The notes below the pieces were generated by a model. That model was not told the DNA's origin, did no database searches, and saw only the letters and a list, made by a program, of their open reading frames with translations. The translations under genes were made by a program, and so were the position numbers. A DNA stretch of 64,000 nt from Gymnorhina tibicen (taxonomy: Eukaryota; Chordata; Aves; Passeriformes; Artamidae), in contig VXAZ01007517.1 of assembly GCA_013399875.1 (NCBI GenBank), positions 248,001 through 312,000 on the forward strand, read 5' to 3'. This document shows, piece by piece, positions 19,401-64,000 of this stretch (position 1 is the stretch's first letter; every line of letters begins with the position of its first letter).

Positions 19401-22400
19401 TTAGAAATATAATCTGTCATAATCTGCATTCCTTATGAAATGGGAATAATTGGTGGTGTTGACAAGGCAGGATTCTGGGGCACCTGTCTCTGGGAAGTGA
19501 GTCTCCATTGCATACCAGCGTTTGGAGAGTGGCTGGGGGGTCTGGAGGGAAACAATACTCAGGTTAGAACTACTGCAATGCTAAACTTTATATTCTTGCC
19601 CACTCCTCCGAGATGAGTGGGGCAAGCATGAACTCACCAACTGTTTTCTCTTCAGATGGGCAATACTGGGATCAAATGTTGGCAGAGCGACTCCACAGTT
19701 TGATGTAGAATCCTAAGTTAGGTTGGGTTGGAAGGGGCATCAAGAACTACCTAGCCCAGCCCCTGGTTCAGAGCAGGAGTAACCTGCCATCACATCAAGT
19801 GGCTGAAGACCCTGTGTGAGAGCACAGTTATAAAATAGGTGGATATAGACAAACACCATCTGCAAAAATAGTTTCTTGTTGGTCTGGACTTGAACACAAA
19901 GGCAGTGTAAAAACACAGCTTTAGCATGTTTTGTGTGACTTGTTGGGCATCCCAGTGGCAACAGGAATGCCCCAGATTTTGAATATCAAATACTGGAAGA
20001 CTCTCAATTTCACAGGACTGTGGAAGAATTCAGCGTACTCTTGGACAATTGCCAGAGTTGGTTGCAAAAGTAATTTCGTTAAAACAGACAAAATCCAAGG
20101 AGGATCTGTGTCTGTCACTGGAGAATTTAAATGCAGACATAAGAAGTTAATTGGCCGTTGGTTAGAAACCAGCCGTGTTGGTGTGATGTTTTGAACTGCC
20201 CTTCCTCCAGCTGACTCTTGAACAGCTCCTCTTTGTACACTGACCAGAAAGCCAGTGGAATGTTCCAAAGAGGAGAGCTGAACAAATACAGGTTCAGCGG
20301 AATCAAGGAGACACCAGTTTCAACACTGGCCTTAAGACAAATGGATTTCTGCACTGCTAGAACTGCAAACTCATAGATTTTAGATTTCGCAGTTTCCCTG
20401 CAAAATGGGAGTATTAATGGCATGATTGATAAACAAAAAAAGAAAAAGAAGAAGAAGCCAAAACAATCCAAAAAAAAGGGGAAATGTACCTGTCTATAAT
20501 ATTTATATTGTTTTACTGTGAAAATGCTCACACACTTTGTTTGGCATAGATCAGCTATGCATTTATATATCTAGAGGAAAAAAAAATAATATGCTGTTGC
20601 TACCTTTGCAAGCAATGTAAAAAACCACAAAAGGATGGGTATTATATACAGGTAATACCTCTTGATAACTTGTTGAAAATATATTTGTAGGCTCTCTTTT
20701 AAGAAGGCTTTGCCTTTGGAAACTTATTATTCCTGTCTCAGATGTATATGGTGATCTCACTAGAGTACCTGTGCTGCAGTAGCTGTTGATACATTTGTTC
20801 TCAGCCTTCAGCAAGTGGTGCAACCTTAACTTACTTACTTTACGGAGCAGGTGAGATTAAATTGCCTTTCATGCAGCTAAGAACTCACAGCCATCTGCTG
20901 ATGCTCGACACTATTATACTACAGTGAAATTGTCATCTCTCTAAACCTGTTGTCATCATTGCTGGTTTTTTTGTGAATTATGGAGAAAAAGGAATTCTTG
21001 AGGACAGCTGAGGCTGGTCCCCTGTAAGTCTGGAAGACTGAGGTCAAGACCTAGGAACAGATTCAGTGGAAGCACTGTGGAGTATAGTAGTGCTTGCTTT
21101 CTCTTTCTGAAGAGACTGGTGACTTCTCTGTCATACTAACTGGCTCTTCCAGTGATATTGCTGTGATTTTCTTCAAGATTTTAAATTCACTTGGGCCTAT
21201 TTGAATGATGTCATTCCCCCATCCATATTAATGTGACATTGGAATGGATTTGTGTCCACCCTCTTGAATCAAGAAAGATACTCCCTATGCATGCATATTG
21301 CCAGTGTTAGAAACCAAGAATACTTGTGTGGTGACACAATTAAAGTTGATGGGGAGGCTGGTTGGTCTCTGCAGCCAGGCCCTTATTTTTTTGCTCAGTA
21401 ATGGTCTAATTTAAAGAGTGTAGAGGATCCAAGTAGGCAGGCAAGGAACTCCCTGCTCTGCCTCCTTCTTGGTTAGTTGAGCTCTCTCTTGCCTGTCCTG
21501 GACTATGACACTCAGGTCTCTGGCTACACACAAGCCCCTGTTCATTGCTGTCCCTCCTTCCCAACTGCCCTGGGTTGCAGTGCTTGCTGTAGTCTCACAG
21601 CATGGGTTTGACTCCTTCTGCAGAATCAAGCATTTTCTTGGGATTTAAATGTTCAGTAATTGTAATAAATATACTAAACACTGTTTTCTCTCTTAGGAGC
21701 CATAACACACAGTCTTGTAACAACTGAAGAGTCCTGTAAGTGTGAAGCCATAGTTGCCCTCCAGGACTCAGTGACCTCACGCCTTGAAGCTCTGTCCTCA
21801 AAATATATCCTTTTTCTTACATGATCACCTGCATTCAGCACTTTACTGGTATTTTAGAGGTAGCTGTTTTGATATAAACCAGGGAAGAAATATCCCTCAC
21901 AAGAGAAAGTATTTTCAGGGCGATTTTAGGAATATTATGGAAAAAAATCTTGGTTGTTTCAAACACCACTGTATTTTCACATTTCATTGAAGAGCAACAT
22001 TATACAGATAAAATAAATGCACATACCCATATCCCCTAGATTATATATGCCATGCTGAACATCAAGCACTGCTCTACTCATAATTCTTATGGATGACTTT
22101 TACTTTGTTACATCAAACACTCAGTTTTGAGCCCTCCTATTATGCCCCAAAATTTTAGAGACAACTTAATGGGCAGTGTGACAACAGTCCCATTAGCTGC
22201 GGTATTCCTCTGCATCCCACCTCCACAGGCAGGCACTGTCCCCAGTGATTTTCAAGCACCTTCTTTTCTCTGAAAATGTGTGAGCATATTAGTATCCTGG
22301 GATGCAGGAGAATGGGAGAGCTGCAAAGCAGGGTGCCGAGGCTGGAGGCTCTGGGCAAGCGTTGGGTCCAGAGGAGATCTGAGGTGCCGGCTGGTGGGTG

Positions 22401-23677
22401 GAATTTGCCAGCTTCGTTTGCTGCAGTGCCATGCAGCTGTGGAGAGAAACGTGGTCAGCCCCCAGATTAGACATTCCACAAACATGTGGGAGAGAAAAAA
22501 ACCCCAACCAACAAACAGAAAGTGGTGAACTCTGTGGTACCACAGCAAGCTTTCATGCTGGAATAAATGCCCTCAGATGACATGGCAGGAATTAATAACT
22601 GGAAATTAAAGTGAGACGAGCCGTGGTACATCATAAGGTATAATTTTTAGGAGTGGTTGATCACTGTTCCAGTTTACCAAGGACTGTGGCAAATTTTCTT
22701 TGCTGAAATTTTTGAGACTTAATGCTTTTTTCTGTCAAAGGTACTCTTGTTCAAATAGGAATTGACTTAAAGGAGCATTATGTCTGTGGTTATCATCCTG
22801 ATCCCTGGGGATTCAAAATCAAGGAAGAGTGAGCTATTTAAGATTTAAAAAAAGGAGAGCAAACTAGTGAGTTTTATGAAATTAACTCATCATTTACATA
22901 GATAAAATAATTTTTCAGTTTGCCAAAGTTTCTGAAAGCCAAATGAAAACTTCTGCCAAGGACACCAGACCTTCCCAGTTTTTAAATAAATTCAAAGTTA
23001 TTTTTATGAGACCTAACTGCACATCCCTCTTCTTGCAGTGTGCTTGGAGTTCAGTTTATCTGCCGGGGAAAAAGTGAGGGGAAGAACTCTGATTTTCCTG
23101 GATTATAATACATAATTCTAGGGAATCTAAGTGGTTAGAACTGAACACCAATATAATTAAACCTGTAATGTCATCTCAGTAGTAGCACGTCCTTCAGAGA
23201 CCAATCTTTCTGCCCCAAGAGCTACTGTTAAGCATGAAAATGTTGTGGGTTTAAGTTAGGAATAGACTTTATTACAAAGAACTGACTCTTTCTTTCAAAG
23301 TTATTCTTTGATGGGCCATTTCTATCCCTAGCATCCTTTCAAGACAACCTGGAAAACATAGCAGAGACATAGCATCACTTTCTGCTCTTCATCCCTGAAT
23401 ATTACCTGATTCAACTCCTTTTAAGAAAGTAGGGTAGTTGAGATTATTTGGGAAGATGCCAGACCTCGACAGAGCTCTAAAATGTTTGGAAATCTCTGTT
23501 TCAAGCATGTATTGACCTCATCTAGAAAAGAGACTGTTTTTTGAAAATGCAGCAATGAAAAAGACTGTAAATAAAACAAATCTTATAGCCACCCATTTTA
23601 TTGTCCTTAACAACTGACCACTAGAGGAAGTGTCTGAGAAGCTCCAGGCATATCAAGACAGACAGCAGATTGTCTGA
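8942..23677 (+). CDS. MATN3: MATN3, matrilin-3 (cartilage extracellular matrix adaptor)
   Basis: Exons are 8942-8994 (signal peptide exon, damaged by an N), 10601-11170 (VWA), 14850-14972, 15398-15520, 16055-16177 and 18068-18190 (EGF 1-4), 21697-21804 and 23622-23677 (coiled coil, stop TGA). Matrilins are secreted oligomeric proteins that bridge collagen fibrils, proteoglycans and COMP in cartilage. The single VWA domain, four EGF repeats and C-terminal coiled coil match matrilin-3; matrilin-1 and -2 have two VWA domains. The VWA has a full MIDAS (DSSRS, a Thr in [13 protein letters not shown]). Cysteines in EESCKCEA just before the coiled coil fit the interchain disulfides of the family. 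All junction phases agree if the fifth, decayed EGF exon is skipped. Mutations of the VWA domain in human MATN3 cause epiphyseal dysplasia. Exon 1 is the only uncertain part. Confidence 0.93.
8995..10600 (+). other. MATN3 intron 1
   Basis: Non-coding. A weak CR1-like antisense match (tagaatatgcctggatgggatc) lies near 9350-9420, too diverged to call firmly. Short T and A runs occur at about 9215-9260 and 9509. Confidence 0.6.
10601..11170 (+). CDS. MATN3: MATN3 exon 2: von Willebrand factor A domain
   Basis: 570 nt between ttcttgacag and gtaagg, phases 1-1. It encodes one complete VWA domain of about 190 residues, starting [20 protein letters not shown]. The metal-ion site is visible as DSSRS at the first strand, a Thr in SAGTMTGL and Asp in VVTDGRPQD. 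It ends [21 protein letters not shown] content is much higher than in the flanking introns. The antisense ORFs here are shadows of this exon. Confidence 0.97.
11171..14849 (+). other. MATN3 intron 2
   Basis: 3.7 kb, non-coding. It contains the CTTT/CT microsatellite at 13359-13590 and a short TTTTA/TTTAA run at about 14313-14360. No gene is seen. Confidence 0.8.
13359..13590 (+). repeat. Long pyrimidine microsatellite (CTTT)n / (CT)n
   Basis: About 13 clean CTTT units from 13359 to 13405, decaying into mixed TTTCT/CTCT and then C-rich pyrimidines to about 13590. The Lys/Glu/Arg-rich and Ser/Phe/Leu-rich ORFs over it are low-complexity artefacts. Confidence 0.95.
14850..14972 (+). CDS. MATN3: MATN3 exon 3: EGF-like domain 1
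   Basis: 123 nt, phases 1-1, acceptor ctttgtag, donor gtatta. Encodes [19 protein letters not shown]... with six cysteines in EGF spacing and the matrilin signature [10 protein letters not shown]. Confidence 0.96.
15398..15520 (+). CDS. MATN3: MATN3 exon 4: EGF-like domain 2
   Basis: 123 nt, phases 1-1, acceptor cttacaag (poor pyrimidine tract), donor gtaaga. Encodes [20 protein letters not shown] and the [14 protein letters not shown] ending. All six cysteines are present. Confidence 0.96.
16055..16177 (+). CDS. MATN3: MATN3 exon 5: EGF-like domain 3
   Basis: 123 nt, phases 1-1, acceptor caccacag, donor gtaaga. Encodes [20 protein letters not shown] and [18 protein letters not shown]. All six cysteines are present. 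Confidence 0.96.
16178..18067 (+). other. MATN3 intron 5
   Basis: 1.9 kb, non-coding apart from chance ORFs. It holds the pyrimidine tract described separately. Confidence 0.8.
17340..17470 (+). repeat. Pyrimidine-rich low-complexity tract
   Basis: Imperfect TTTTCC/CTTT/CTCT run in MATN3 intron 5. ORFs on both strands over it are compositional. Confidence 0.9.
18068..18190 (+). CDS. MATN3: MATN3 exon 6: EGF-like domain 4
   Basis: 123 nt, phases 1-1, acceptor gcctccctcag, donor A|gtaaga. Encodes [19 protein letters not shown] and [17 protein letters not shown]. It joins in frame to the coiled-coil exon at 21697 (TCA A|GA GCC). Confidence 0.96.
18999..19122 (+). pseudogene. Decayed fifth EGF exon of MATN3 (pseudoexon)
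   Basis: Clear remnant of a matrilin EGF exon, 0.8 kb after EGF 4. In one frame 19017-19122 reads [16 protein letters not shown], stop, [18 protein letters not shown]. Damage: one EGF cysteine codon is TGG (Trp), a TAG interrupts the frame, and the unit is about 6 nt shorter than the 123-nt exons. No AG stands where the acceptor should be (just before 19006); the nearest AG, at 18997-18998, is 7 nt too early. The donor GT at 19123 survives at the same place as in EGF 4. Inference: a tandem-duplicated EGF exon that has died. Confidence 0.85.
19123..21696 (+). other. MATN3 intron between EGF region and coiled coil
   Basis: Non-coding, with the CR1 fragment at 19702 and A-rich low-complexity DNA at 20430-20480. 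Overlapping ORFs around 19920-20530 on both strands show no recognisable domain. Confidence 0.7.
19702..19815 (-). mobile_element. CR1 LINE 3' fragment (antisense)
   Basis: The segment taggttgggttggaagg followed by catcaagaactacctagccc resembles the reverse complement of the avian CR1 3' end. Short and diverged. Confidence 0.6.
21697..21804 (+). CDS. MATN3: MATN3 exon 7: coiled-coil, first part
   Basis: 108 nt after ttctctcttag. It encodes the linker [17 protein letters not shown] and the start of the heptad helix ([15 protein letters not shown]). The two Cys in SCKCEA match the cysteines that link matrilin chains. It ends after T of a split codon, at a U12-type donor ATATCCTTT. Confidence 0.9.
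21805..23621 (+). other. MATN3 last intron, U12-type AT-AC
   Basis: The donor is ATATCCTTT at 21805-21813. The branch site TCCTTAAC is at 23604-23611, and the intron ends in AC at 23620-23621, about 11 nt beyond the branch adenosine. All three signals match the minor-spliceosome AT-AC class. A U12 AT-AC intron inside the coiled coil is known for matrilin genes. The GC-richer patch at 22200-22470 was not recognised. Confidence 0.93.
23622..23677 (+). CDS. MATN3: MATN3 exon 8: coiled-coil end and stop
   Basis: 56 nt. The first two bases complete a Leu codon, followed by [17 protein letters not shown] and TGA at 23675-23677. It continues the heptad pattern of the previous exon exactly when the AT-AC intron is removed. 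Confidence 0.88.
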
Positions 23678-25640
23678 GCTATTATTCTGATTGATTTTAA
23701 AATAATCTTTCAGAATCAAACCTTTTTATCGTTTTCAGCAAGCTTTATTTCACTGCACAGCTTATGAAACAGCAGTTGGTTTGTTATTATTGACAAACGT
23801 CAAGAAGACTTCAGGAAGACAAGAGTCTTGAAAATACAGTGGCCCTGAGGATCTTTGTATACAGTCACTTTATAGCCATGAAGCTACCCATATCTGCTGT
23901 GCTTCAGTTTGTACTGCAGATACTGCTGTTTCTGTAGAAACTGCATTTTTTATTCTCTTACTTCAAAGTAAACACAGGAAAAAAAAATGGATACAGTATA
24001 TCACGTTATATAAAACTTTGAAATGGCAAGGCAGAATGAAAAAATGTGCCCATGTCTTCTTTCCATTAAATGGGAAAGTAAGTTGGGATCTTGTAACTTA
24101 TTTTAATAAAATACAATATGATATGCACATTGATGTTGGAAGTTATTTTGTATTCAACTTAAAGGCTGTGTGTTATGAAATAAAGGGTTTAAAAAACCCA
24201 AGGAAACAAAACCTCAAAGATAAAGGAGACATAAATGGAAGAATTAAACAGAATACTGCCCCAAGTCATGTTTGGAAAGAGAAGTATTTAATTTTAAAAC
24301 CTAGAAGTCATTGTAAATGTAGATAAAAGATTTGACAGTAATTTCAAGTATTAATAATGTTTAACATGTAGAAGAATGAAAGACATCCTCCAATTTAATA
24401 TTTTTACCCTGCAAGATTTACGTATGTTATTAGTCAGTCATTCCTGTTGTCATTACACAGACTTTACTGACACTTCACTTGTGTCAATCAGGCTTTTAGG
24501 ATAAAACATACAAGCAAACAAAAAAGAAATAGTCATTAAAGGAATCCACTGATTTTATACACTTGGTATTTATAATCATCCAAATACTTTAGAAATATAT
24601 TTAAATTAGGAGCCAAAATGATGGGGGTTTTTTAATGGAAAAATCCCACATATTTTTTAGACCCTTGCAATATAATTACATAAAATATTATATCTGGTAG
24701 CTGGTTTGCCAAGGACATATTAAACAACATCTGTACTTGTTTCGCACCCTGCACATAACACATTCAAGCAAGTTCAGTTATGTTCACTTCACTGCACATG
24801 GGAGTGTGACTTCAGGTATGCCTATACAGTAATGTTAAGCTGGAATACAACACTAAATAGCACAAGTGAACACGAGACACAGCTTCAGCTTCAAGGGCTA
24901 AAAATGAGACTATAAACTCTCCAAGAATGCTGGATTTGGCTGCGCTTGGTATTTTGTGATGTGTCCCTACACTGATATTAATTTGCTGTAGTACAATTAA
25001 AGTTAGCGTGGGACATCTTGGCTGTGCTACACTTGCTTCCTCAAAGTGCCATGCATGCATATTTTTTTTCTGTAAGTCATGGAGTTTTATATCCAGCACT
25101 TGACTTTGCTTACTTTCATGTCCTCTGCATAGACACGGGTATTATACAGGCATTTATAGGGCCAGCAGTATGCCTTGGCCTCTGTAATTGGTAAGAATAA
25201 ACAAGTTGTAAATCTAATGCAAGACTTTACAACTTCTTGGCAATTGGGAGGGGATGACATCAGTCCTATTTACTCTAAGGCCAGTTGTCGGATGAGATGT
25301 AAAATTTTATAGGATCGTGGAAAATTGTCCTGGAGGCCAGATGTATCTTGCAAGCTGTCAGCTGGGCAGGCTTTGATTCATGCACTAGTATTCATAACTT
25401 CATTTTATATTGCAAATAATAACATTTACATTCAATTCCTCTGAGCAATTACCTGCCTCACTTTGTGAGTACCAGGTAAAATTCCAAGATGATATAAACA
25501 ACTCGTTTAAATTAGGACATACTGTTGTTCAGAAAAATTGGATTTATTATCCAGTGTGCTACAAGCCAGTAATTACACACTCAAGAGAGACATAATTGTT
25601 TATTTCAGAGTTGTGCACCCAGGCCTGGGTGCTCAGTGGT
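23678..25640 (+). other. MATN3 3' UTR and intergenic DNA
   Basis: AT-rich non-coding DNA. Apart from poly(A) signal candidates, no gene or repeat was recognised. Confidence 0.6.
24105..24184 (+). terminator. Candidate MATN3 polyadenylation signals
   Basis: AATAAA at 24105-24110 and 24179-24184 are the first such hexamers after the MATN3 stop. Which is used, if either, cannot be told from sequence. Confidence 0.35.
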
Positions 25641-25759
25641 GTTCCAAAAACCAAGCACATTGACTGTAAAAACTTTTTAAACTTAGTAAAACACAAAAAT
25701 ACAGTAAAATTTCTCCCTGAATACAATCAAAAGGCAGTACAGATTCTGTTTCTGTCCAC

Positions 25760-26180
25760 ATACATCTCATGAGTCCTGAGTCAGTTTCAGCTTCAAGGTC
25801 CTTCTGTTCAGATCATCACAAAGTTGGAGGAATACCTTTGGTCCGTGTGTAATGAATTCATGAGTCCAGTGCTTTTAATTTCATGGCTCTGTGTATGGTT
25901 AGCAGTACCTGATAAGGTCCTTCCCACTTTTCAGCTAGTGGAGTATCTTTCCACGTTTTCAGGTAGTCTTGATCTCCATGATTGAAAGAATGTATTGGTG
26001 ACTTGATTGGGACTGGTGTTCTAAACAGCAAGCACCTGTGTAATAATCTCAGGATTTTACTTAAAGACTAGAGATAATTGGTTAAAGCTTTCTCTCCTAC
26101 CACATGAATTTGGTCAGCTTTTCCTGTCAGATTCACATTATGTGGTGTACCATACAGAGTTTCAAATTTTTCTGATTTTT
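25760..26180 (-). pseudogene. Integrase C-terminal remnant of the class I ERV
   Basis: Matches the end of gammaretroviral integrase: the YGTPHNV region, a leucine-rich linker (YL, stop, SLSKILRLL), FNHGDQDYLKTWKD, then EGPYQVLLT and IHYTRTKGIPP. The usual Trp codon before IHYTR is TGA. Several other stops are present. Confidence 0.7.
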
Positions 26181-26199
26181 CAGTACAACCTGGCAGACT

Positions 26200-26782
26200 C
26201 CTTCCAATGTATCAAATCAGTGGTTGAAAAAGGAACTTTTACATATACAGGGTTTTGGTGTGCCCAAATTCTACCTTCAATTGGACTAAATGCATAACTT
26301 CCTTACCATCAGTACTGTCCTGGTCCCAATTATCACTGTCCTGATTCTTTCTCAGAGAAACCAACAATTGTACACTCTCTTCCTCACTATCCACTTTCAG
26401 ACACCTTTTCCCTATACTACAAGCAGAACAGCAACAAGGTAATTGCTTTTTCTCTTCCATAATCATTAACACATTTGAATAAGACACCAATAACCTCCGT
26501 TTCGTTCTTGTTTCATGACCATTTCTCAATGAGAAAAATAAATCCACACATGGGATTTCATCCCACTTATCCAATCTTCTGCAAAACAACAGCTGCAGCA
26601 TGTTATTGTAATTTAATGTTCCCATTTCTGGCCACTTTTCCTCACCACCCAATTTATATTTTGGCCATCACTGAGTACAATATTCCTTTAATTTCCACTT
26701 TGTAAAAGGTTCTCCACCAAACTTATCCCAATGACTCAAAATACCTCCTAATGGAGAACAAGAAGGTTAACCAATTGCCCAT
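26200..26782 (-). pseudogene. gag remnant (matrix and start of capsid) of the class I ERV
   Basis: The frame begins at ATG 26782 and is interrupted by stops and shifts. The longest open part is 26652-26239. Matrix-like motifs include the GGILSHWDKF region and YNNMLQLLFC. The capsid-like piece lies at about 26210-26240. Confidence 0.65.
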
Positions 26783-26999
26783 TCCTATTATTACCCCAAA
26801 AATAATGTTTTTTTAACCATGACTTCATACACTCTACTTGTCACTGTAAAGCATGTATGAGTTTTCCAAAATTCTACTACACAATACCAATTCCACAATA
26901 TTTTATCAACCCCTCTTTTTACTTTATACAGTCTCTTTTCATACATTGCATCTTTGAGTCTCTTACCCCTCCTGGATGGGGAGATACTCACAGAGTTCC

Positions 27000-27300
27000 C
27001 GACCAAAAGGTTGATGGGCTCTGGAGTTACATAGCGCTACAAGTTACATAGTTCTCTTGTTAATTAGTATTCTATCTTCTATTGGTTAATGATTCTCTTG
27101 CTTTTCATGCTAATTAGTCCACATGCTCAGTCTTTCTTTTCTTTTGGGTCGGTGGGTTTCTTGGGTCCCGTGGTCACAATCTGCCCCTGCCGGAATTACC
27201 ATTTACCCAGTCAGAGCTGATTTCAGCGTGGTTGCTGAGTTGACTTTATTAGTTTCTTTCTTATCTTGGGAGTTCTGCCAAATGTAGGCCTTGTGGCCCA
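27000..27300 (-). mobile_element. Possible LTR/leader of the class I ERV remnant
   Basis: Lies directly upstream of the gag remnant on the - strand and contains a CCAAT motif (ttaaccaatagaag on the - strand). No matching second LTR or clear primer site was found, so the borders are guesses. Confidence 0.35.
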
Positions 27301-27527
27301 TAAATTCAGCATTCTTTGTGGCCATTACCAGTGTGACATCCTTCATCCCAAGCTTTGCTAACCTCCCCTGAGGTCTGAGATCATCAAAACTTGTCCAGCC
27401 ATAAATTTAAACATGACAATATTAGTGACAAGTAAATTAACTTTCTAATACCTGAACATCACTGAGAGCTTGTTAGTTGCTCTCTGTTTCATGGATTAAG
27501 TCTCCTTTCTTTTTGATTAGGAATGCC

Positions 27528-27765
27528 TTTAAACTGGAAGAGGGCGGGTTTAGATTATGTATTAGGAAGAAATTCGTTACTGTGGGGGTGGTGAGGCTCT
27601 GGCACAGGTTGCCCAGAGAAGTTATGGATGCCCCATCCCTGGAAGTGTCCAAGCCCAGGTGTGCAGCCTGGTCTTGTGGAAGGTGTCCCTGCACATGGCA
27701 GGGGGCTTGGATCTAGATGCTCTTTAAGGTCCCTTCCAACCCAAAACATTCTATGATTTTATGTT
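27528..27765 (+). mobile_element. CR1 LINE 3' end
   Basis: Typical avian CR1 3' sequence in sense orientation: ctggcacaggttgcccagag, atgccccatccctggaagtg, ggtcccttccaacccaaaac and the terminal attctatgattttatg. Only the untranslated 3' tail is present. Confidence 0.92.
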
Positions 27766-28131
27766 GATGTAAATTGCACTGCAAACACCGTGTGCAGACA
27801 AGCTGGGGTTCACAAACTTTGGGATTTTCCTTCATGTAAGAGCAGTGACCTTTACTGACGAATTGCCAGTGCTTTCTAACCAAGCTGAGCACTCCCATTA
27901 ACGGCTGTACCGGGCTAGGAGGCTCCAGCCCGCCCGCCCCGGGCAGCCCCTCACGGCCCACCCCCGGCCGATCGCAGCCCGGCGCCGGGGCGGGCACAGC
28001 GGGTAATGGCGCCCGGCCGCTCCCCCGGAAGCGGCGCCATTTCCGCCGGCAATTGCCAGGGGGACGCGGTTGGTGGCGCGGCCGCGGTGCCGTGAGGGTC
28101 GGTCCGGGTCGGTTTCCCGCGCTCCGCCGGC

Positions 28132-63333
<35,202 letters not shown>

Positions 63334-63980
63334 GTAAGTTACAGATCTGCTTCTAACACAGGTATCCAATTTCAAAATGAAGCACTGAAGTTTGTGAAAA
63401 TACTAATTCTATTAAATCCACAATTCTATAATAATTATATACTAATTTTAATTTAATATAAACTACTTGTTAATTTTAGTTGTTCTTAATAGTTGCTTAA
63501 CCATTTATTTTTTACTAATCAATTCCATCTGGAAAGTCATTGCTCTGAGAGACTGTTAGGAAAGGTCTCCTATATTTTATACCCTATATACATGAAAATA
63601 CCTTTGTTTTATTAGATGAACCAAACATAAACTTTCTTTGATCATGACATGATAAAATTATGTCATAACCTGAAACTTTATATCTCTATGACTTCTTTCT
63701 GGTTCTGTGTCCTTCTAATGCTTGGAAACTTTGTTCATCCCATTTAATTTTCCATTGTTACAAGCTGTAATTAGTGGTGATGTTTCTAGTAAGTCTGGTT
63801 CTCTTGCGCTTTAGCTGTGCCAATACTGAAGTAGCTTTCTACTTAAGAGCTTTTTTTTTTGCAAGAGAGCGCATGAGAACATTGGCAGAAAAGGCAAAAA
63901 TACACAAGAATTTGCAAGGCAATTTTAATCACTTCAAAATAACTTTATAATTTCAAACAAAATTCATAATGCATGTGTAG
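63334..63980 (+). other. WDR35 intron 16 (part)
   Basis: AT-rich non-coding DNA up to the possible acceptor at the window edge. Confidence 0.7.
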
Positions 63981-64000
63981 ATCTCTTGCCTCTTCAGGTA
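63980..64000 (+). other. Possible splice acceptor of WDR35 exon 17 at the window edge
   Basis: The pyrimidine-rich gatctcttgcctcttcag is followed by gta at the last three bases. It would be a good acceptor for the next exon, but too little follows to test the reading frame. Confidence 0.4.

Larger units (their letters stand above)
25740..27000 (-). mobile_element. Class I (gammaretrovirus-like) endogenous retrovirus remnant with gag-integrase deletion
   Basis: Read on the - strand. A gag-like start (ATG at 26782, Gly second) leads to matrix-like sequence containing EKWPEMGTLNYN and KWDEIPCVDLFFSLR. Near 26225 comes a capsid-like PFSTTDLIHWKES. Within about 50 nt the sequence becomes the late integrase region (YGTPHNV at about 26165) and ends with the MLV-type C-terminal domain (EKWEGPYQVLLT at about 25925). 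Most of capsid, nucleocapsid, protease, RT, RNase H and the integrase core is missing. Stops are frequent, so the element is dead and old. Env and a 3' LTR were not seen. Confidence 0.75.

Noticed and set aside
20055..20085. gttgcaaaagtaatttcg, resembling a mariner-type terminal repeat
   Set aside because: No inverted partner or TA duplication was found nearby; a short chance match is likely.

Overview
The window is vertebrate nuclear DNA, almost certainly from a bird: split genes with GT-AG introns, 3' ends of CR1-type LINEs, CpG-island promoters, AT-rich introns and avian-type endogenous retroviruses. No prokaryotic genes, CRISPR arrays, tRNA or rRNA genes were seen. Three cellular genes lie head to tail on the + strand, in the order known from other amniotes: the 3' part of LAPTM4A (exons 2-7, stop at 6171), all recognisable exons of MATN3 (about 8942-23677) and the first half of WDR35/IFT121 (start codon 28132, running off the right edge).

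Region by region: 1-6880 is LAPTM4A, a four-pass lysosomal/endosomal membrane protein. 6880-8700 is intergenic. 8700-9070 is a CpG island with the probable MATN3 exon 1, interrupted by one undetermined base. 10601-23677 holds the MATN3 von Willebrand A domain exon, four 123-nt EGF exons, a decayed fifth EGF exon, and two coiled-coil exons separated by a textbook U12-type AT-AC intron. About 25740-27300 (- strand) is an old class I retrovirus remnant in which gag is joined to the end of integrase by a large deletion. A CR1 fragment lies at 27528-27765. 27920-28320 is the WDR35 CpG-island promoter. From 28132 to the end there are 16 WDR35 exons, including a 33-nt optional microexon.

The most unusual object is a nearly full-length endogenous retrovirus at 38126-46412, on the - strand inside WDR35 intron 9. 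It has two 603-bp LTRs that differ at only five sites by eye, a 6-bp target duplication, a tRNA-Lys-like primer site and a polypurine tract. Gag, dUTPase, protease and pol look betaretroviral (class II). Env carries the layout of the alpharetrovirus (ASLV) transmembrane subunit: furin-like site, cysteines at TM positions 9 and 45 around an internal fusion peptide, and CX6CC. It is therefore a beta-pol/alpha-like-env mosaic. Every large gene is broken by stops, frameshifts or changed catalytic residues, so the copy is a fossil, though a young one.

The three cellular genes do not form a pathway. MATN3 is a cartilage matrix protein, WDR35 a ciliary transport protein of the IFT-A complex, and LAPTM4A a lysosomal membrane protein. 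Their adjacency is conserved synteny.
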